A stretch of 64,000 nucleotides of DNA from Nocardia sp. MH4 (GCF_019266065.1 NZ_LPNR01000124.1:14580-78579); one strand, 5' to 3'; shown: positions 8,911 through 19,327, numbered from the stretch's first letter. Translations and numbers: made by a program. Notes: generated by a model from the sequence alone, not told the origin.

Positions 8911-9121
8911 GCGGGGGTTCTCTGTAACATGACTCTGGTTTGAGAACATCTAGCCGATAGCGGTCACCGCGCAGACCGCTCGAAAATCCGCAGGTTGTCA
9001 GGACGCACGCACGGCGTGTTCCGGGGGCCGGTGGCGATAGCGAGTCGGGGCCTCACGGGTGTCAACGCCGTAATGCGTTGGGAGAATTCACCGGTGTCTG
9101 GGCCTCGGAGGAGAAGAAGGA

Positions 9122-11038
9122 ATGGAAGAGACTTTCGACGACTACCTGGACGAGACCGGGAACATTGTGATTCCCGAGGGTCGGACCCTGGTCGATCACG
9201 TCGAGAAGCACACCCGTAACGATGCGAACACGCTCGCGTACCGCTACATCGACTACTCGCGGGAACGCGATGGCGAGGTGCACGAGCTGACCTGGCAGGA
9301 GTTCGGAGTTCGGCTGCGCGCGGTGGCCGCTCGCCTGCAGCAGGTGACCAACCCGGGCGACCGGGTCGCGATCCTCGCGCCGCAGGGCCTGGACTACGTG
9401 ATCTCCTTCTTCGCGGCGATCTACGCGGGCACCATCGCCGTGCCGCTGTTCGATCCCGACGAGCCGGGTCACACCGACCGCCTGCACGCCGTGCTCGGCG
9501 ACTGTGAGCCGTCGGCGATCCTCACCGCGACCTCCTCGGCCGCCGGTGTCCGCCAGTTCTTCCGTTCGCTGCCCGCCGCGCAGCGTCCGCGCATCATCGC
9601 CGTCGACGCGATCCCGGACACCCTCGGGGAGTCCTGGGTCCGCCCCGACACCGCGATCGACGACATCGCCTACCTGCAGTACACCTCGGGTTCCACCCGG
9701 GTGCCCGCGGGCGTGGAGATCACCCACCGCGCGGTCGGCACCAACCTGCTGCAGATGGTCAAGGCGATCAACCTGGACTGGAACTCGCGCGGCGTCACCT
9801 GGCTGCCGCTGTTCCACGACATGGGCCTGCTGACGGTCATCCTGCCCGCGGTCGGCGGCCGCTACATCACCATCATGTCGCCGAGCGCCTTCGTGCGCCG
9901 CCCGTCGCGCTGGATCAACGAGCTGGCCGCCGTCTCCGACGGTGCGGGCACCTTCGCGGCCGCGCCGAACTTCGCGTTCGAGCACGCCGCGGCGCGTGGT
10001 CTGCCGAAGGCGGGCGAGTCGCTGGACCTGTCGAACGTGATCGGCCTGATCAACGGCTCCGAGCCGGTGACCGTGTCGTCGATGAAGAAGTTCAACGAGG
10101 CGTTCGCGCCCTACGGCCTGCCCAAGACCGCGATCAAGCCCTGCTACGGCATGGCGGAGGCGACGCTGTTCGTCTCGGCGACCAAGGCCGAGGACGAGGC
10201 CAAGGTCGTCTACGTCGACCGGCACGAGCTGAACGCCGGTCGCATGGTGCGGGTCGAGCAGACCCATGAGAACGCCATCGCGCAGGTCGCCTGCGGTTAT
10301 GTCGCGCTGTCGCAGTGGGCCACCATCATCGATCCCGAGACGGTGGAGCGCCCCGAGGGCGGCCGCGAGCTGCCCGACGGTCACGTCGGTGAGATCTGGC
10401 TGCACGGCAACAACATGGGCATCGGCTACTGGGGTCGCCCCGACGAGTCGACCAAGGCCTTCCGCAACAAGGTCACCGAGCGGGCCGCCGAGGGCAGCCA
10501 CGCCGAGGGCACCGAGCTCGACGCCGACTGGCTGCGCACCGGCGACTACGGCGTGTACTTCGACGGCGAGCTCTACATCACCGGTCGCGTCAAGGACCTG
10601 GTGATCGTCGACGGCCGCAACCACTACCCGCAGGATCTGGAGTTCTCCGCGCAGGAGGCGTCCAAGGCGCTGCGTCCCGGTTTCGTCGCCGCCTTCGCGG
10701 TGCCCGCCAACCAGCTGCCCGCCGAGGTCTTCGCCGCCGACAGCCACTCCGGCCTGAAGTTCGACGCCGACGACGCGTCCGAGCAGCTGGTCATCGTGGC
10801 CGAGCGTGGTCCCGGCGCGGGCAAGGCCGACCCGGCCCCGATCGCCGACGCGGTGCGCGCGGCGGTCTCGCTGCGGCACGGTGTGACCGCCCGTGACATC
10901 CTGCTCGTACCCGCGGGTTCCATCCCGCGTACCTCCAGCGGAAAGATCGCCCGGCGGGCCTGCAAGGCCGCCTACCTCGAGGGAACGCTGCGCGGTGGTT
11001 ACACCCAGCAGGCTTTCCCCGATGCACCGGAAGAGTAA
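9122..11038 (+). CDS. fadD32: Long-chain fatty-acyl-AMP ligase FadD32
   Basis: 638-aa adenylate-forming enzyme that activates the meromycolic acid as acyl-AMP and loads it onto the N-terminal ACP of Pks13. The ATP-binding motif reads YTSGSTRVPAGVEITH (about residues 187-202), followed by WLPLFHDMGLL; the C-terminal part has RTGDYGVYFDGELYITGRVKDL and ends with IPRTSSGKIARRAC. The FAAL-like sequence and its position directly before pks13 make the call firm. The ATG follows GGAGAAGAAGGA. A 92-nt gap with a hairpin separates it from pks13. Confidence 0.96.
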   Translation: MEETFDDYLDETGNIVIPEGRTLVDHVEKHTRNDANTLAYRYIDYSRERDGEVHELTWQEFGVRLRAVAARLQQVTNPGDRVAILAPQGLDYVISFFAAIYAGTIAVPLFDPDEPGHTDRLHAVLGDCEPSAILTATSSAAGVRQFFRSLPAAQRPRIIAVDAIPDTLGESWVRPDTAIDDIAYLQYTSGSTRVPAGVEITHRAVGTNLLQMVKAINLDWNSRGVTWLPLFHDMGLLTVILPAVGGRYITIMSPSAFVRRPSRWINELAAVSDGAGTFAAAPNFAFEHAAARGLPKAGESLDLSNVIGLINGSEPVTVSSMKKFNEAFAPYGLPKTAIKPCYGMAEATLFVSATKAEDEAKVVYVDRHELNAGRMVRVEQTHENAIAQVACGYVALSQWATIIDPETVERPEGGRELPDGHVGEIWLHGNNMGIGYWGRPDESTKAFRNKVTERAAEGSHAEGTELDADWLRTGDYGVYFDGELYITGRVKDLVIVDGRNHYPQDLEFSAQEASKALRPGFVAAFAVPANQLPAEVFAADSHSGLKFDADDASEQLVIVAERGPGAGKADPAPIADAVRAAVSLRHGVTARDILLVPAGSIPRTSSGKIARRACKAAYLEGTLRGGYTQQAFPDAPEE

Positions 11039-11058
11039 TCGGCCGACCGGATCGGATC

Positions 11059-11088
11059 GACGCCCGGCGTGAGCGCACGTCGGGCGTC
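11059..11088 (+). terminator. Hairpin between fadD32 and pks13
   Basis: GACGCCCG ... CGGGCGTC arms with an inner CGT/ACG pairing, 20 nt after the fadD32 stop, followed only by ATT. It may attenuate rather than stop transcription, since pks13 follows on the same strand. Confidence 0.6.
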
Positions 11089-11133
11089 ATTCCACGGCGC
11101 GCCCTGTACGCAGACAGGTAGCTTGAGGAATTG

Positions 11134-14100
11134 ATGGCTGACAACGAGGGCACGCCCACCCAGAACCCCGAAGTTCCCGCGCAGACCACCCCGGCGGGTG
11201 ATCTCTCGGTGGCCGAGCTGCGCGAATGGCTGCGCAAATGGGTCGCCGACGCGACCGGGCAGTCGGTCGACGCGATCACCGTCGACCGGCCGATGGAGGA
11301 GTTCGGGCTGGCCTCGCGCGATGCCCTCGCCCTCGGTGGTGACATCGAGGAACTGACCGGCGTCATCCTCACCCCGACGGTGGTCTATCAGCATCCGACG
11401 ATCGCCTCGCTGGCCGAGGTCATCGTCAACGGCGAGCCGGAGCTGCCCGCCGAGGAGACCGAGGACTACGCGGCCGCCTACCAGCCCGGCGAGACGCACG
11501 ACATCGCCGTGGTCGGCCTGTCGACCCGGCTGCCCGGCGCGGGCAGCACCCCGGAGTCGACCTGGGAGTTCATCATCGGTCGCGGTGACGCGATCCGTGA
11601 GCTGCCGGAGGGCCGCTGGTCGGAGTTCCTCGGCGATCCCGGGGTGGCGCAGACCGTCCGCGAGTCCAACACCCTCGGCGGCTACCTGGACCAGGACGTG
11701 GTCAAGGGCTTCGACGCCGAGTTCTTCGCCATGTCGCCGGTCGAGGTCGAGCGCGTCGACCCGCAGCAGCGGCTGATGATGGAGCTCACCTGGGAGGCGC
11801 TCGAGCACGCGCGCATCCCGGCCAGCGAGCTCAAGGGCGAGAAGGTCGGCGTGTTCGTCGGCTCGTCCAGCAGCGATTTCCAGCTGATCGCCTCGCTCGG
11901 CCTCGGCGATCGGGACCCGAGCCTGCCGATCTCGGCGGAGGCCTACGCCCTGCTCGGCGCGTCGACCGGCATCATCGCCAACCGCGTCTCCTACTTCTTC
12001 GACTTCCGTGGCCCGTCGGTCACCGTCGACACCGCCTGCTCCTCGACCATCGTCGCGGTCCACCAGGCCGTGCGCGCGCTGCGCGACGGCGAGGCCGACG
12101 TGGCGCTGGCCGGTGGCGTGAACATGATCCTGGCCCCCGTCATCACCCTCGGTTTCGAGAAGAACGGCGCGGTCGCCAAGGACGGTCACATCAAGGCGTT
12201 CTCCAACGACGCCGACGGCATGGTCCGCTCCGAGGGCGCGGGTCTGGTCGTGCTCAAGCGCCTGGTCGACGCCGAGCGCGACGGCGACAACATCCTGGGC
12301 GTGATCAAGGGTTCCGCGGTGAACTCCGACGGCCGCTCCAACGGCCTGTTCGCCCCGAACCCGGAGGCTCAGGCCGACGTCCTGCGCGCCGCCTACCGCG
12401 ACGCGGGCATCGCCCCCTCCACCGTCGACTACATCGAGGCGCACGGCACCGGCACCCCGATCGGTGACCCGATCGAGGCCGAGGCGCTGGCCCGCATCGT
12501 CGGCCGCGGCCGCGACGCCGACAAGCCCGCGCTGCTCGGCTCCGCCAAGACCAACTTCGGCCACCTGGAATCCGGCGCGGGCGCGGCGAGCCTGGCCAAG
12601 GTGCTGATGTCGTTCCAGCACAACGTGATTCCGCCGAACATCAACTACGCGGGCCCGAGCCCGTACATCCCGTTCGAGCAGGCCAACCTCAAGGTCGTCG
12701 ACGAGCCCACCGAGTACCCGCGCTACAGCGGCGTCGCGACCGTCGGCATCTCCGGCTTCGGCTTCGGCGGCACCAACGCCCACGTCGTGCTCCAGGAGTA
12801 CGTGCCGTCGCTGCCCGTCGTCGAGGACGTGACGGTCGAGCAGGTCGCGGCCGAGGCGATCGAGGGCGAGGAGACCACCGACGTGGTCGCCGAGGCCACC
12901 GCGATCACCGCGGCCGCCGCCGAGCCGGAGCAGCCGGTCGTCGTCGAGTGGGACGGCGAGCGCGCCGAGCCACTCCCGGTGATCATCGCCGTGTCGGCCT
13001 ACCTGCCCTCGCGCCGCAAGCGCGCCGCCGCCGAACTGGCCGACTGGCTGGAGGGCCCGGGCAAGGACGTGCCGCTGGTCGATGTCGCCCGCGCGCTGGC
13101 CAAGCGCAGCCACCAGCGTTCGCGCGGTGTGGTGCTGGCCAAGACGCACGCCGAGGCCGTCACCGGCCTGCGCGCCATCGCCGAGGGCAAGCCCGGCACC
13201 GGCGTGTTCACCGCCGATTCGCCGGCGACCAACGCCCCCGTCTGGGTGATGTGCGGCTTCGGCGCGCAGCACCGCAAGATGTCCAAGCAGCTGTACAACG
13301 AGAACTCGATCTTCCGCAAGACCGTCGACGAGGTCGACGAGCTGGTGCAGGACGAGGCGGGTTACTCGATCCGCGAGATGTTCCTCGACGACGAGCAGGA
13401 CTACGACGTCGGTACCTGCCAGGTCGGCATCTTCACCACCCAGCTGGGTCTGGCCGCGGTGCTGCGCGCCCACGGTGCCGAACCCGCCGCGGTGGTGGGC
13501 CATTCGATGGGTGAGGTCGCCGGCGCCTACATCGCGGGCGGTCTGAGCCTGGAAGACGCGGTGCGCGTGATCTGCGCCCGCTCGCGCCTGATGGGCGAGG
13601 GCGAGCAGATGATCACCGAGGACGACGTGCGCAATATGGCGCTGGTCGAGCTCAGCGCCCACGATGTGGCCGAGCTGCTGCCGCGCTTCCCCGACGTCGA
13701 GTGCGCGGTGTACGCCGCGCCGACCAACACCGTCATCGGCGGCCCGCGCGAGCAGGTCGAGCAGATCGTCGCCGAGGTGGAGGGCATGGGCAAGTTCGCC
13801 CGCATCCTGCCCACCCGCGGCGCGGGCCACACCTCGCAGATGGACCCGCTGCTCGGCGAGCTGGCCGCCGAACTGGCAGGCATCGAGCCGACCTCGCTGA
13901 CAACGGGCCTGTACTCGACCGTGCACGAGGGCTTGTACTTCAATCCCGGCTCCGAGCCGATCCACGACGAGCCCTACTGGGTGAAGAACATGCGCCACGC
14001 GGTGTACTTCACCAACGCGATCAAGGCCGCCGTCGACTCCGGGCACACCACGTTCCTGGAGCTGGCGCCCAATTCCGTCGCGCTGATGCAGGTGCTGGGC

Positions 14101-16368
14101 ACCACCTTCGCCGCGGGCGTGCACGACGCGCAGCTCATCCCCACGCTCAAGCGCAAGGAGGACGAGTCCGCCGGTGTCATCGGCGCGCTCGCCCAGCTCT
14201 ACGTGCACGGCCACGCCGTGAACCTGAGTTCGCTGCTGCCCGAGGGCGATTACGCCGACGTGCCGCGTACCGCGTTCGTGCGCAAGGAGTACTGGCCCAA
14301 GGTCGCCATGTCCTCGGGTCGCGGCAACACCAAGGTGCCCGGCGCGCACGTCGCCATGCCCGACGGCCGCCACGCCTGGGAGGTGCAGGCCGCCTCGGTC
14401 ACCGATCTGGCCGCGCTGGTGAAAGCCGCTGCCGCGCAGGTGCTCTCCGATGTCGCCGTATCGGTCTCGCACCCGCATGCCGCGCTGCCGAGCACCGGCA
14501 CCCTGACCACCACCCTCACCCCGCATCTCGGTGGTGCGTCGGTGCAGGTGCACGCCAAGGACGCCACCGGTTTCACGCTGCTGTTCGACGCGGTCGTCAC
14601 CTCCGGTGCCGCGCTGCCCGAACCCGTTGTCGCCGAGACCGTCCCGGCCGCCGTCGCCGAGCCGACCGCGGCCGAGGTGGCCGTGGCGACCAGCGACCGC
14701 TGGGACCCCAACGGCAGCGAGACCGTCGAACAGCGGCTGTGCGTGATCGTCGCCGAGTCCATGGGCTACGCCGTCGAGGACCTCCCGATGGAGATCCCGC
14801 TGATGGAGCTCGGCCTGGACTCGCTGATGGCGATGCGCATCAAGAACCGCGTCGAGTACGAGTTCGACATCCCGCAGCTGCAGGTCTCGGCCGTGCGCGA
14901 CGCCAGCCTCAACGAGGTCTCCAAGGTCCTGCGCTACGCGATCGAGCACCGCGACGAGGTCGCGGCGATGGCGGAGAAGCAGGCCGCGGCCAAGGCGGCC
15001 GGTGAAGACGTCGAGATCGGCGTGGACGCCGGCTTCGTCGAGGCCGCGCGCGCGGCGATCGCGGCCGGTGGGGACCCGCTGGCCGCCGCCAAGGCCGCGG
15101 GCGCGGACCTGCCGTCGGAGGCCGCCGGTACCCCGGCTGCGGCCGAATCTGCTTCCGCTGCCTCGGACTCCGTCGCCGTGGCAGCCGATACCGCTGCCGC
15201 CGAGCCGGTTTCGACGGACACCGCGCCTGCCGAGGTCGCGGCGGTCGTGCCGGATGTCGACTACTCGGCCCCGGCCGGGGACGAGGACAACGTTCCGCCA
15301 CGTGACGCTGCCGAGCGTTTGACGTATGCCACCTGGGCCCTGGTCACCGGTGCTTCCCCGGGCGGCATCTTCAACACCCTGCCGATCCTGGAAGAAGACG
15401 TCGCCGAGAAGATGGCGGCTCGTCTCACCGAGCGCGTGGGTGCCGAGGTCACTGTCGATGATGTGCTCGACTGCGAGACCATCGAGCAGCTGTCCGACAT
15501 CGTCCGCAACCTGCAGGACAGCGGTGCCGACGTGGACGGTTTCATCCGCCCGCTGCGCGCTCGTCCCGAAGGCGCCGACACCGTCCCGGTCTTTGTCTTC
15601 CACCCGGCCGGTGGCAACACGCTGGTCTACGAACCGCTGATGAAGCGCCTTCCGGCCGACACCCCGGTCTACGGCTTCGAGAGGGTCGACGGTTCCATCG
15701 AAGAGCGGGCAAGGCAGTACCTGCCCGAGCTGCGCAAGATCCAGGGCGAGGGCCCTTACGTGCTCTACGGCTGGTCGCTGGGCGCTGTGCTGGCCCTGCA
15801 GGTGGCTCAGTTGCTGCGTGCCGAAGGTGCCGACGTGCGCCACGTGGGCCTGATCGACCTTGCTATCACGGTCGAACCCGAGGACAACAGCCCGGCAGAG
15901 CGCCTGGCTCGCCTCGAGCGCTACCAGGCCTTCGCCAAAAAGACCTACAACGTCCCGGCCGAACTTGACCAGGAGCAGCTCGAAGAGCTGGCTGCGGCCA
16001 GTGACGACGACCAGATTAAAATGATCATGGATCTGGTCAAGCTCAGCGGTGCCAAGATTCCAGGCGGCGTCCTCGAGCACCAGCGGACCTCGTGGATCGA
16101 GCAGCGTGCGCTGCAGCAGGCGCAGCCGAGCCAGTACGAAGGTGACGTCGTGCTCTACCTGGCCGACCGCTACCACGACGGTGCCATCGAGCTCGAGCCG
16201 CGTTACGCGGACCGACGCCCGAACGGTGGCTGGGACGAGTACATCCCGAATCTGGAGATCATCAACATCCCTGGTGACCACCTCCAGATCGTGGACGAGC
16301 CGCGAATCGGCCAGATCGGTGCGGACCTGTCCGCCAAGCTGGCGAAGATCGCCAAGGGAGAGAAGTGA
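11134..16368 (+). CDS. pks13: Polyketide synthase Pks13, mycolic acid condensase
   Basis: 1744-aa type I PKS that condenses meromycoloyl and carboxyacyl chains into the beta-keto mycolate precursor. Domain order: N-terminal ACP (phosphopantetheine Ser61 in EFGLASRD), ketosynthase (Cys302 in DTACSS; EAHGTGT and NFGHLESGAG His motifs), acyltransferase (Ser791 in GHSMGE), a long linker, second ACP (Ser1230 in LGLDSLMAM), an Ala/Glu-rich linker and a C-terminal thioesterase (Ser1548 in GWSLGA). This matches the ACP-KS-AT-ACP-TE layout of Pks13. The ATG at 11134 is chosen over a TTG one codon earlier because GAGG is 5 nt before it. Its stop overlaps accD4 by 4 nt. Confidence 0.97.
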   Translation: MADNEGTPTQNPEVPAQTTPAGDLSVAELREWLRKWVADATGQSVDAITVDRPMEEFGLASRDALALGGDIEELTGVILTPTVVYQHPTIASLAEVIVNGEPELPAEETEDYAAAYQPGETHDIAVVGLSTRLPGAGSTPESTWEFIIGRGDAIRELPEGRWSEFLGDPGVAQTVRESNTLGGYLDQDVVKGFDAEFFAMSPVEVERVDPQQRLMMELTWEALEHARIPASELKGEKVGVFVGSSSSDFQLIASLGLGDRDPSLPISAEAYALLGASTGIIANRVSYFFDFRGPSVTVDTACSSTIVAVHQAVRALRDGEADVALAGGVNMILAPVITLGFEKNGAVAKDGHIKAFSNDADGMVRSEGAGLVVLKRLVDAERDGDNILGVIKGSAVNSDGRSNGLFAPNPEAQADVLRAAYRDAGIAPSTVDYIEAHGTGTPIGDPIEAEALARIVGRGRDADKPALLGSAKTNFGHLESGAGAASLAKVLMSFQHNVIPPNINYAGPSPYIPFEQANLKVVDEPTEYPRYSGVATVGISGFGFGGTNAHVVLQEYVPSLPVVEDVTVEQVAAEAIEGEETTDVVAEATAITAAAAEPEQPVVVEWDGERAEPLPVIIAVSAYLPSRRKRAAAELADWLEGPGKDVPLVDVARALAKRSHQRSRGVVLAKTHAEAVTGLRAIAEGKPGTGVFTADSPATNAPVWVMCGFGAQHRKMSKQLYNENSIFRKTVDEVDELVQDEAGYSIREMFLDDEQDYDVGTCQVGIFTTQLGLAAVLRAHGAEPAAVVGHSMGEVAGAYIAGGLSLEDAVRVICARSRLMGEGEQMITEDDVRNMALVELSAHDVAELLPRFPDVECAVYAAPTNTVIGGPREQVEQIVAEVEGMGKFARILPTRGAGHTSQMDPLLGELAAELAGIEPTSLTTGLYSTVHEGLYFNPGSEPIHDEPYWVKNMRHAVYFTNAIKAAVDSGHTTFLELAPNSVALMQVLGTTFAAGVHDAQLIPTLKRKEDESAGVIGALAQLYVHGHAVNLSSLLPEGDYADVPRTAFVRKEYWPKVAMSSGRGNTKVPGAHVAMPDGRHAWEVQAASVTDLAALVKAAAAQVLSDVAVSVSHPHAALPSTGTLTTTLTPHLGGASVQVHAKDATGFTLLFDAVVTSGAALPEPVVAETVPAAVAEPTAAEVAVATSDRWDPNGSETVEQRLCVIVAESMGYAVEDLPMEIPLMELGLDSLMAMRIKNRVEYEFDIPQLQVSAVRDASLNEVSKVLRYAIEHRDEVAAMAEKQAAAKAAGEDVEIGVDAGFVEAARAAIAAGGDPLAAAKAAGADLPSEAAGTPAAAESASAASDSVAVAADTAAAEPVSTDTAPAEVAAVVPDVDYSAPAGDEDNVPPRDAAERLTYATWALVTGASPGGIFNTLPILEEDVAEKMAARLTERVGAEVTVDDVLDCETIEQLSDIVRNLQDSGADVDGFIRPLRARPEGADTVPVFVFHPAGGNTLVYEPLMKRLPADTPVYGFERVDGSIEERARQYLPELRKIQGEGPYVLYGWSLGAVLALQVAQLLRAEGADVRHVGLIDLAITVEPEDNSPAERLARLERYQAFAKKTYNVPAELDQEQLEELAAASDDDQIKMIMDLVKLSGAKIPGGVLEHQRTSWIEQRALQQAQPSQYEGDVVLYLADRYHDGAIELEPRYADRRPNGGWDEYIPNLEIINIPGDHLQIVDEPRIGQIGADLSAKLAKIAKGEK

Positions 16369-17909
16369 GCACTACCGCCGAAAAGCTTGTCGATCTACAG
16401 CAGCGCCTCGAGCTCGCCAAAGAGCCCGCGGGTGCGAAGGGGATCGAGAAGCGCGCGCGGAAGGGCATTCCCAGCGCCAGGGCTCGCATCGACATGTTGA
16501 TGGACCCGGGCACGTTCGTCGAGATCGGCGCGCTGGTCCGCAAGCCGGGTGACCCGACCGCGCTCTACGGCGACGGTGTCGTCGTCGGGCACGGTCTGGT
16601 CGAGGGCCGTCCCGTGGCGGTGTTCTCGCACGACCAGACCGTGTACGGCGGTTCGGTCGGTGAGGCGTTCGGCCGCAAGCTGTGCGGGATCATGCAATAC
16701 GCGTCCAAGGTCGGCATCCCGCTGGTCGGTATCAACGATTCCGGTGGCGCGCGCGTGCAGGAGGCGATCAGCTCGCTGGCCTGGTACGCGTGGATGGCGA
16801 CCAACCTGGAGCCGCTGTCGGGCATGGTGCCGCTGGTCTCGCTGATCCTCGGCAACTGCGCCGGTGGCGCGGTGTACGAGCCGATCTGCACCGATGTGGT
16901 GGTGGCGACCGAGTCGGCGCACATGTTCGTGACCGGCCCGAAGATCATCAAAGAGGTCACCGGCGAGGACGTCAGCCTCGAGGAGCTCGGTGGGGCGCGC
17001 ACGCAGGCCGAGTACGGCAACATCCACCACGTCGCCAAGGACGAGGAGGCGGCGTTCACCTGGGTGCGCGAGTACCTGGGCTACATGCCGAGCAGCTGCC
17101 AGGAACTGCCGCCGGTGGTGAATCCCGGCCTGGAGCCGGAGATCACCGACTCCGACCGCGAGCTGAACACGCTCATGCCGGACTCGGACAACGCCGGCTA
17201 CGACATGCACGACATCCTGCTGCGCATCTTCGACGACGGTGAGTTCAAGGAGATCAGCGCCGAGACCGGCCAGAACATCATCACCGGTTTCTCCCGCGTC
17301 GACGGCAACACCGTCGGTGTCGTCGCCAACCAGCCGCTGGCCTCGGCCGGCGCCCTGGACGCGCGCGCGTCCGACAAGGCCTCGCATTTCGTGCGCCTGT
17401 GCGACGCGTTCGAGATCCCGCTGATCTTCGTCGTCGACACCCCCGGCTTCCTGCCGGGCGTCGAGCAGGAGAAGGTCGGCGTGATCAAGCGCGGCGGCCG
17501 CTTCCTGTTCTCCTACGTGGAGGCCTCGGTCCCCAAGATCACCCTGGTGGTCCGCAAGTCCTACGGCGGCGGCTACGCGGTGATGGGCTCCAAGCAGCTC
17601 GGCGCCGACATCAACCTGGCCTGGCCGACGGCCCGCCTCGCGGTCATGGGCGCCGAGGGCGCCGTCAGCCTGCTCGGGGCCGCCCAGATCGCGGCCGCCC
17701 CCGAGGACCAGCGCGCCGCCATCCGCCAGAACCTGATCGATTTCTACAACGCCAATATCGCCACCCCCTGGGTAGCCGCCGAACGCGGTTTCATCGACGC
17801 GGTCATCGAACCGGCCACCACCCGCCTCGAGATCCGCCGAGCCCTGAAGCTCCTCCAGGACAAGAAGATCCAGCGCAACCCCCGCAAGCACCACGTCCTG
17901 CCCCTGTAG
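16365..17909 (+). CDS. accD4: Acyl-CoA carboxylase beta subunit AccD4
   Basis: 514-aa carboxyltransferase that, with a biotinylated AccA3-type subunit, makes the carboxyacyl-CoA extender unit for Pks13. Both halves of the carboxyl transferase fold are visible: GIMQYASKVGIPLVGINDSGGARVQE in two adjacent blocks near residues 107-130, and PLIFVVDTPGFLPGVEQE plus KSYGGGYAVMGSK in the C-terminal half. It starts with a GTG inside the pks13 stop (GTGA overlap), so translation is coupled, as expected for proteins working in one pathway. Confidence 0.95.
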   Translation: MSTTAEKLVDLQQRLELAKEPAGAKGIEKRARKGIPSARARIDMLMDPGTFVEIGALVRKPGDPTALYGDGVVVGHGLVEGRPVAVFSHDQTVYGGSVGEAFGRKLCGIMQYASKVGIPLVGINDSGGARVQEAISSLAWYAWMATNLEPLSGMVPLVSLILGNCAGGAVYEPICTDVVVATESAHMFVTGPKIIKEVTGEDVSLEELGGARTQAEYGNIHHVAKDEEAAFTWVREYLGYMPSSCQELPPVVNPGLEPEITDSDRELNTLMPDSDNAGYDMHDILLRIFDDGEFKEISAETGQNIITGFSRVDGNTVGVVANQPLASAGALDARASDKASHFVRLCDAFEIPLIFVVDTPGFLPGVEQEKVGVIKRGGRFLFSYVEASVPKITLVVRKSYGGGYAVMGSKQLGADINLAWPTARLAVMGAEGAVSLLGAAQIAAAPEDQRAAIRQNLIDFYNANIATPWVAAERGFIDAVIEPATTRLEIRRALKLLQDKKIQRNPRKHHVLPL

Positions 17910-17959
17910 TACCTGCCAGCCCGCCGAGCCAGTGGAAGTCGTCGGCCGGACCCGTGCGA

Positions 17960-18529
17960 TCAGATCGCGCCGAGGTCGATCTCCACGGGGAACGGAGCCG
18001 AGACCTTGACGACGCCCGTGAACATGTCACCGGTCCGATAGGCCATGGTCGCCGGGTCGAGGACGTAGGTGTAGACCAGCGGGACACCGGTCGCTGCTTG
18101 TTCGATCCGCCAGTAGAAGGCGATGCCGGCCCTGGCGTACTGGTCGACCTTCACAATCCGGTCGGTGGTCTCCGAACCGGGCGAGACGACTTCCGCGACG
18201 AGCAGCACATGTTCGGGGCGGGTAGGGGTGAGGTCGATGGTGTCCGCGCGATAGACCACGACGTCCGGGCGGCGATTGGTGAGCGGAACATCTTGGAGCC
18301 GGACGTCGAAGTCGATGTCGGCGTTCCAGTCCGGTCCGGATGCGGCATCCAGCGCATTCGCCAGCATCCGGGCCAACCGGTTGTGGCGCTTCGACGCGCT
18401 CGGGCTCACAACGACCATCCCGTCGACGATCTCGATGCCCGCACTCTGCTCCTCGGACCAGGAGTCGTACTCCGCTGCCGTGATCTGCTGATGCATCCAC
18501 GCGGGCAGCGCTGTCTCGGCAGTCATCAC
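17960..18529 (-). CDS. Uma2-family (DUF820) endonuclease-like protein
   Basis: 189-aa protein with the Uma2/DUF820 pattern: an N-terminal EIVDGMVVVSPSASKRHN block, then RRPDVVVY (Asp89), LLVAEVVSP (Glu113) and RIVKVDQYARAGIAFYW (Lys127), which together resemble a restriction-endonuclease-type PD...E...K site. Such genes are common and often numerous in actinobacteria and cyanobacteria; their function is not settled. It runs opposite to accD4 and has no toxin, transposase or restriction partner nearby. Confidence 0.8.
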   Translation of the reverse strand: MMTAETALPAWMHQQITAAEYDSWSEEQSAGIEIVDGMVVVSPSASKRHNRLARMLANALDAASGPDWNADIDFDVRLQDVPLTNRRPDVVVYRADTIDLTPTRPEHVLLVAEVVSPGSETTDRIVKVDQYARAGIAFYWRIEQAATGVPLVYTYVLDPATMAYRTGDMFTGVVKVSAPFPVEIDLGAI

Positions 18530-18653
18530 GCGCTCCTCCCGGACACTATCGGTGCGGGCTCGACCCGCTGGACACAGTTTACTCGAGCGCGCTGTTCCTC
18601 GATGTAGGTCCGAGTGCTCACTGGCTGCGCCGTCACGGTTGTCATACGGGTCG

Positions 18654-18684
18654 GGGCCGCCCTCGTCGTTGACGATGGCGGCCC
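18654..18684 (-). terminator. Terminator after the cyclophilin gene
   Basis: Outer arms GGGCCGCC (18654-18661) and GGCGGCCC (18677-18684), with inner TCGTC-GTT-GACGA pairing that makes an almost continuous stem. It starts 17 nt beyond the minus-strand stop at 18702. Confidence 0.8.
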
Positions 18685-18701
18685 GACTCGACGTCGAAAG
18701 A

Positions 18702-19199
18702 TCAGGCGACGGTGGCGGATTCGATGATGACGTCGTCGACCGGGACGTCCTGGTGGGGGCCCGCGTTGCCGGTGGAGACGGCGGCGATCTTGTCGACGAC
18801 CTCGGTGCCCTCGGCGACCTTGCCGAAGACGGCGTAGCCCCAGCCCTGGCCCTGCGGGGCGGTGTGGTTGAGGAAGGCGTTGTCGGAGACGTTGATGAAG
18901 AACTGGGCGGTGGCCGAGTGCGGGTCGTTGGTGCGGGCCATCGCGACGGTGTACTTGTCGTTCTTGAGGCCGTTGGTGGCCTCGTTCTGGATCGGCGCCT
19001 GCGTGGGCTTCTGCTTCAGGCCGGGCTCGAACCCGCCGCCCTGCACCATGAAACCGGGGATGACGCGGTGGAACACGGTGCCGTTGTAGTGGCCGGCGTT
19101 CACATAGTTCACGAAGTTGGCGACCGTGTTCGGCGCGGCCTGGTCGTCCAACTCGAGCACGATCTGTCCGTAGTTGGTTTCGAGATTCACCTTGGTCAT
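18702..19199 (-). CDS. Cyclophilin-type peptidyl-prolyl cis-trans isomerase
   Basis: 165-aa single-domain cyclophilin. Hallmarks are FHRVIPGFMVQGGGFEPG (Phe-His-Arg and the Gln of the active site), MARTNDPHSATAQFFINV, and GYAVFGKVAEGTEVVDKIA. No signal peptide is visible, so it should be cytosolic, similar to the housekeeping PpiA/PpiB proteins. The ATG at 19199 (MTKVNLETNYG) is chosen because homologues begin at this point; the reading frame stays open 59 codons further upstream but that part is not cyclophilin-like. Confidence 0.93.
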   Translation of the reverse strand: MTKVNLETNYGQIVLELDDQAAPNTVANFVNYVNAGHYNGTVFHRVIPGFMVQGGGFEPGLKQKPTQAPIQNEATNGLKNDKYTVAMARTNDPHSATAQFFINVSDNAFLNHTAPQGQGWGYAVFGKVAEGTEVVDKIAAVSTGNAGPHQDVPVDDVIIESATVA

Positions 19200-19327
19200 G
19201 CCGTCGAGTCTAGGGAGGGGAGGGGTCGGGAAGAGACCGGGGTCCGAACCACCGCGGGCCGGTGGCGAAATCGCGGCCGGGTGCCCGGTGGGCGGCACCC
19301 GGCGCGAATATTGCCTAGGATGTGTGG

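Noticed and set aside
10999..16281. A 1760-aa open frame antisense to pks13
   Set aside because: It is the reverse complement of a coding sequence with strong third-position GC; the product is Arg/Gly/His/Val-rich without domain features.
17960..18529. Uma2-like protein as part of a restriction or transposon system
   Set aside because: No methyltransferase, transposase or repeats nearby; such genes are commonly solitary.
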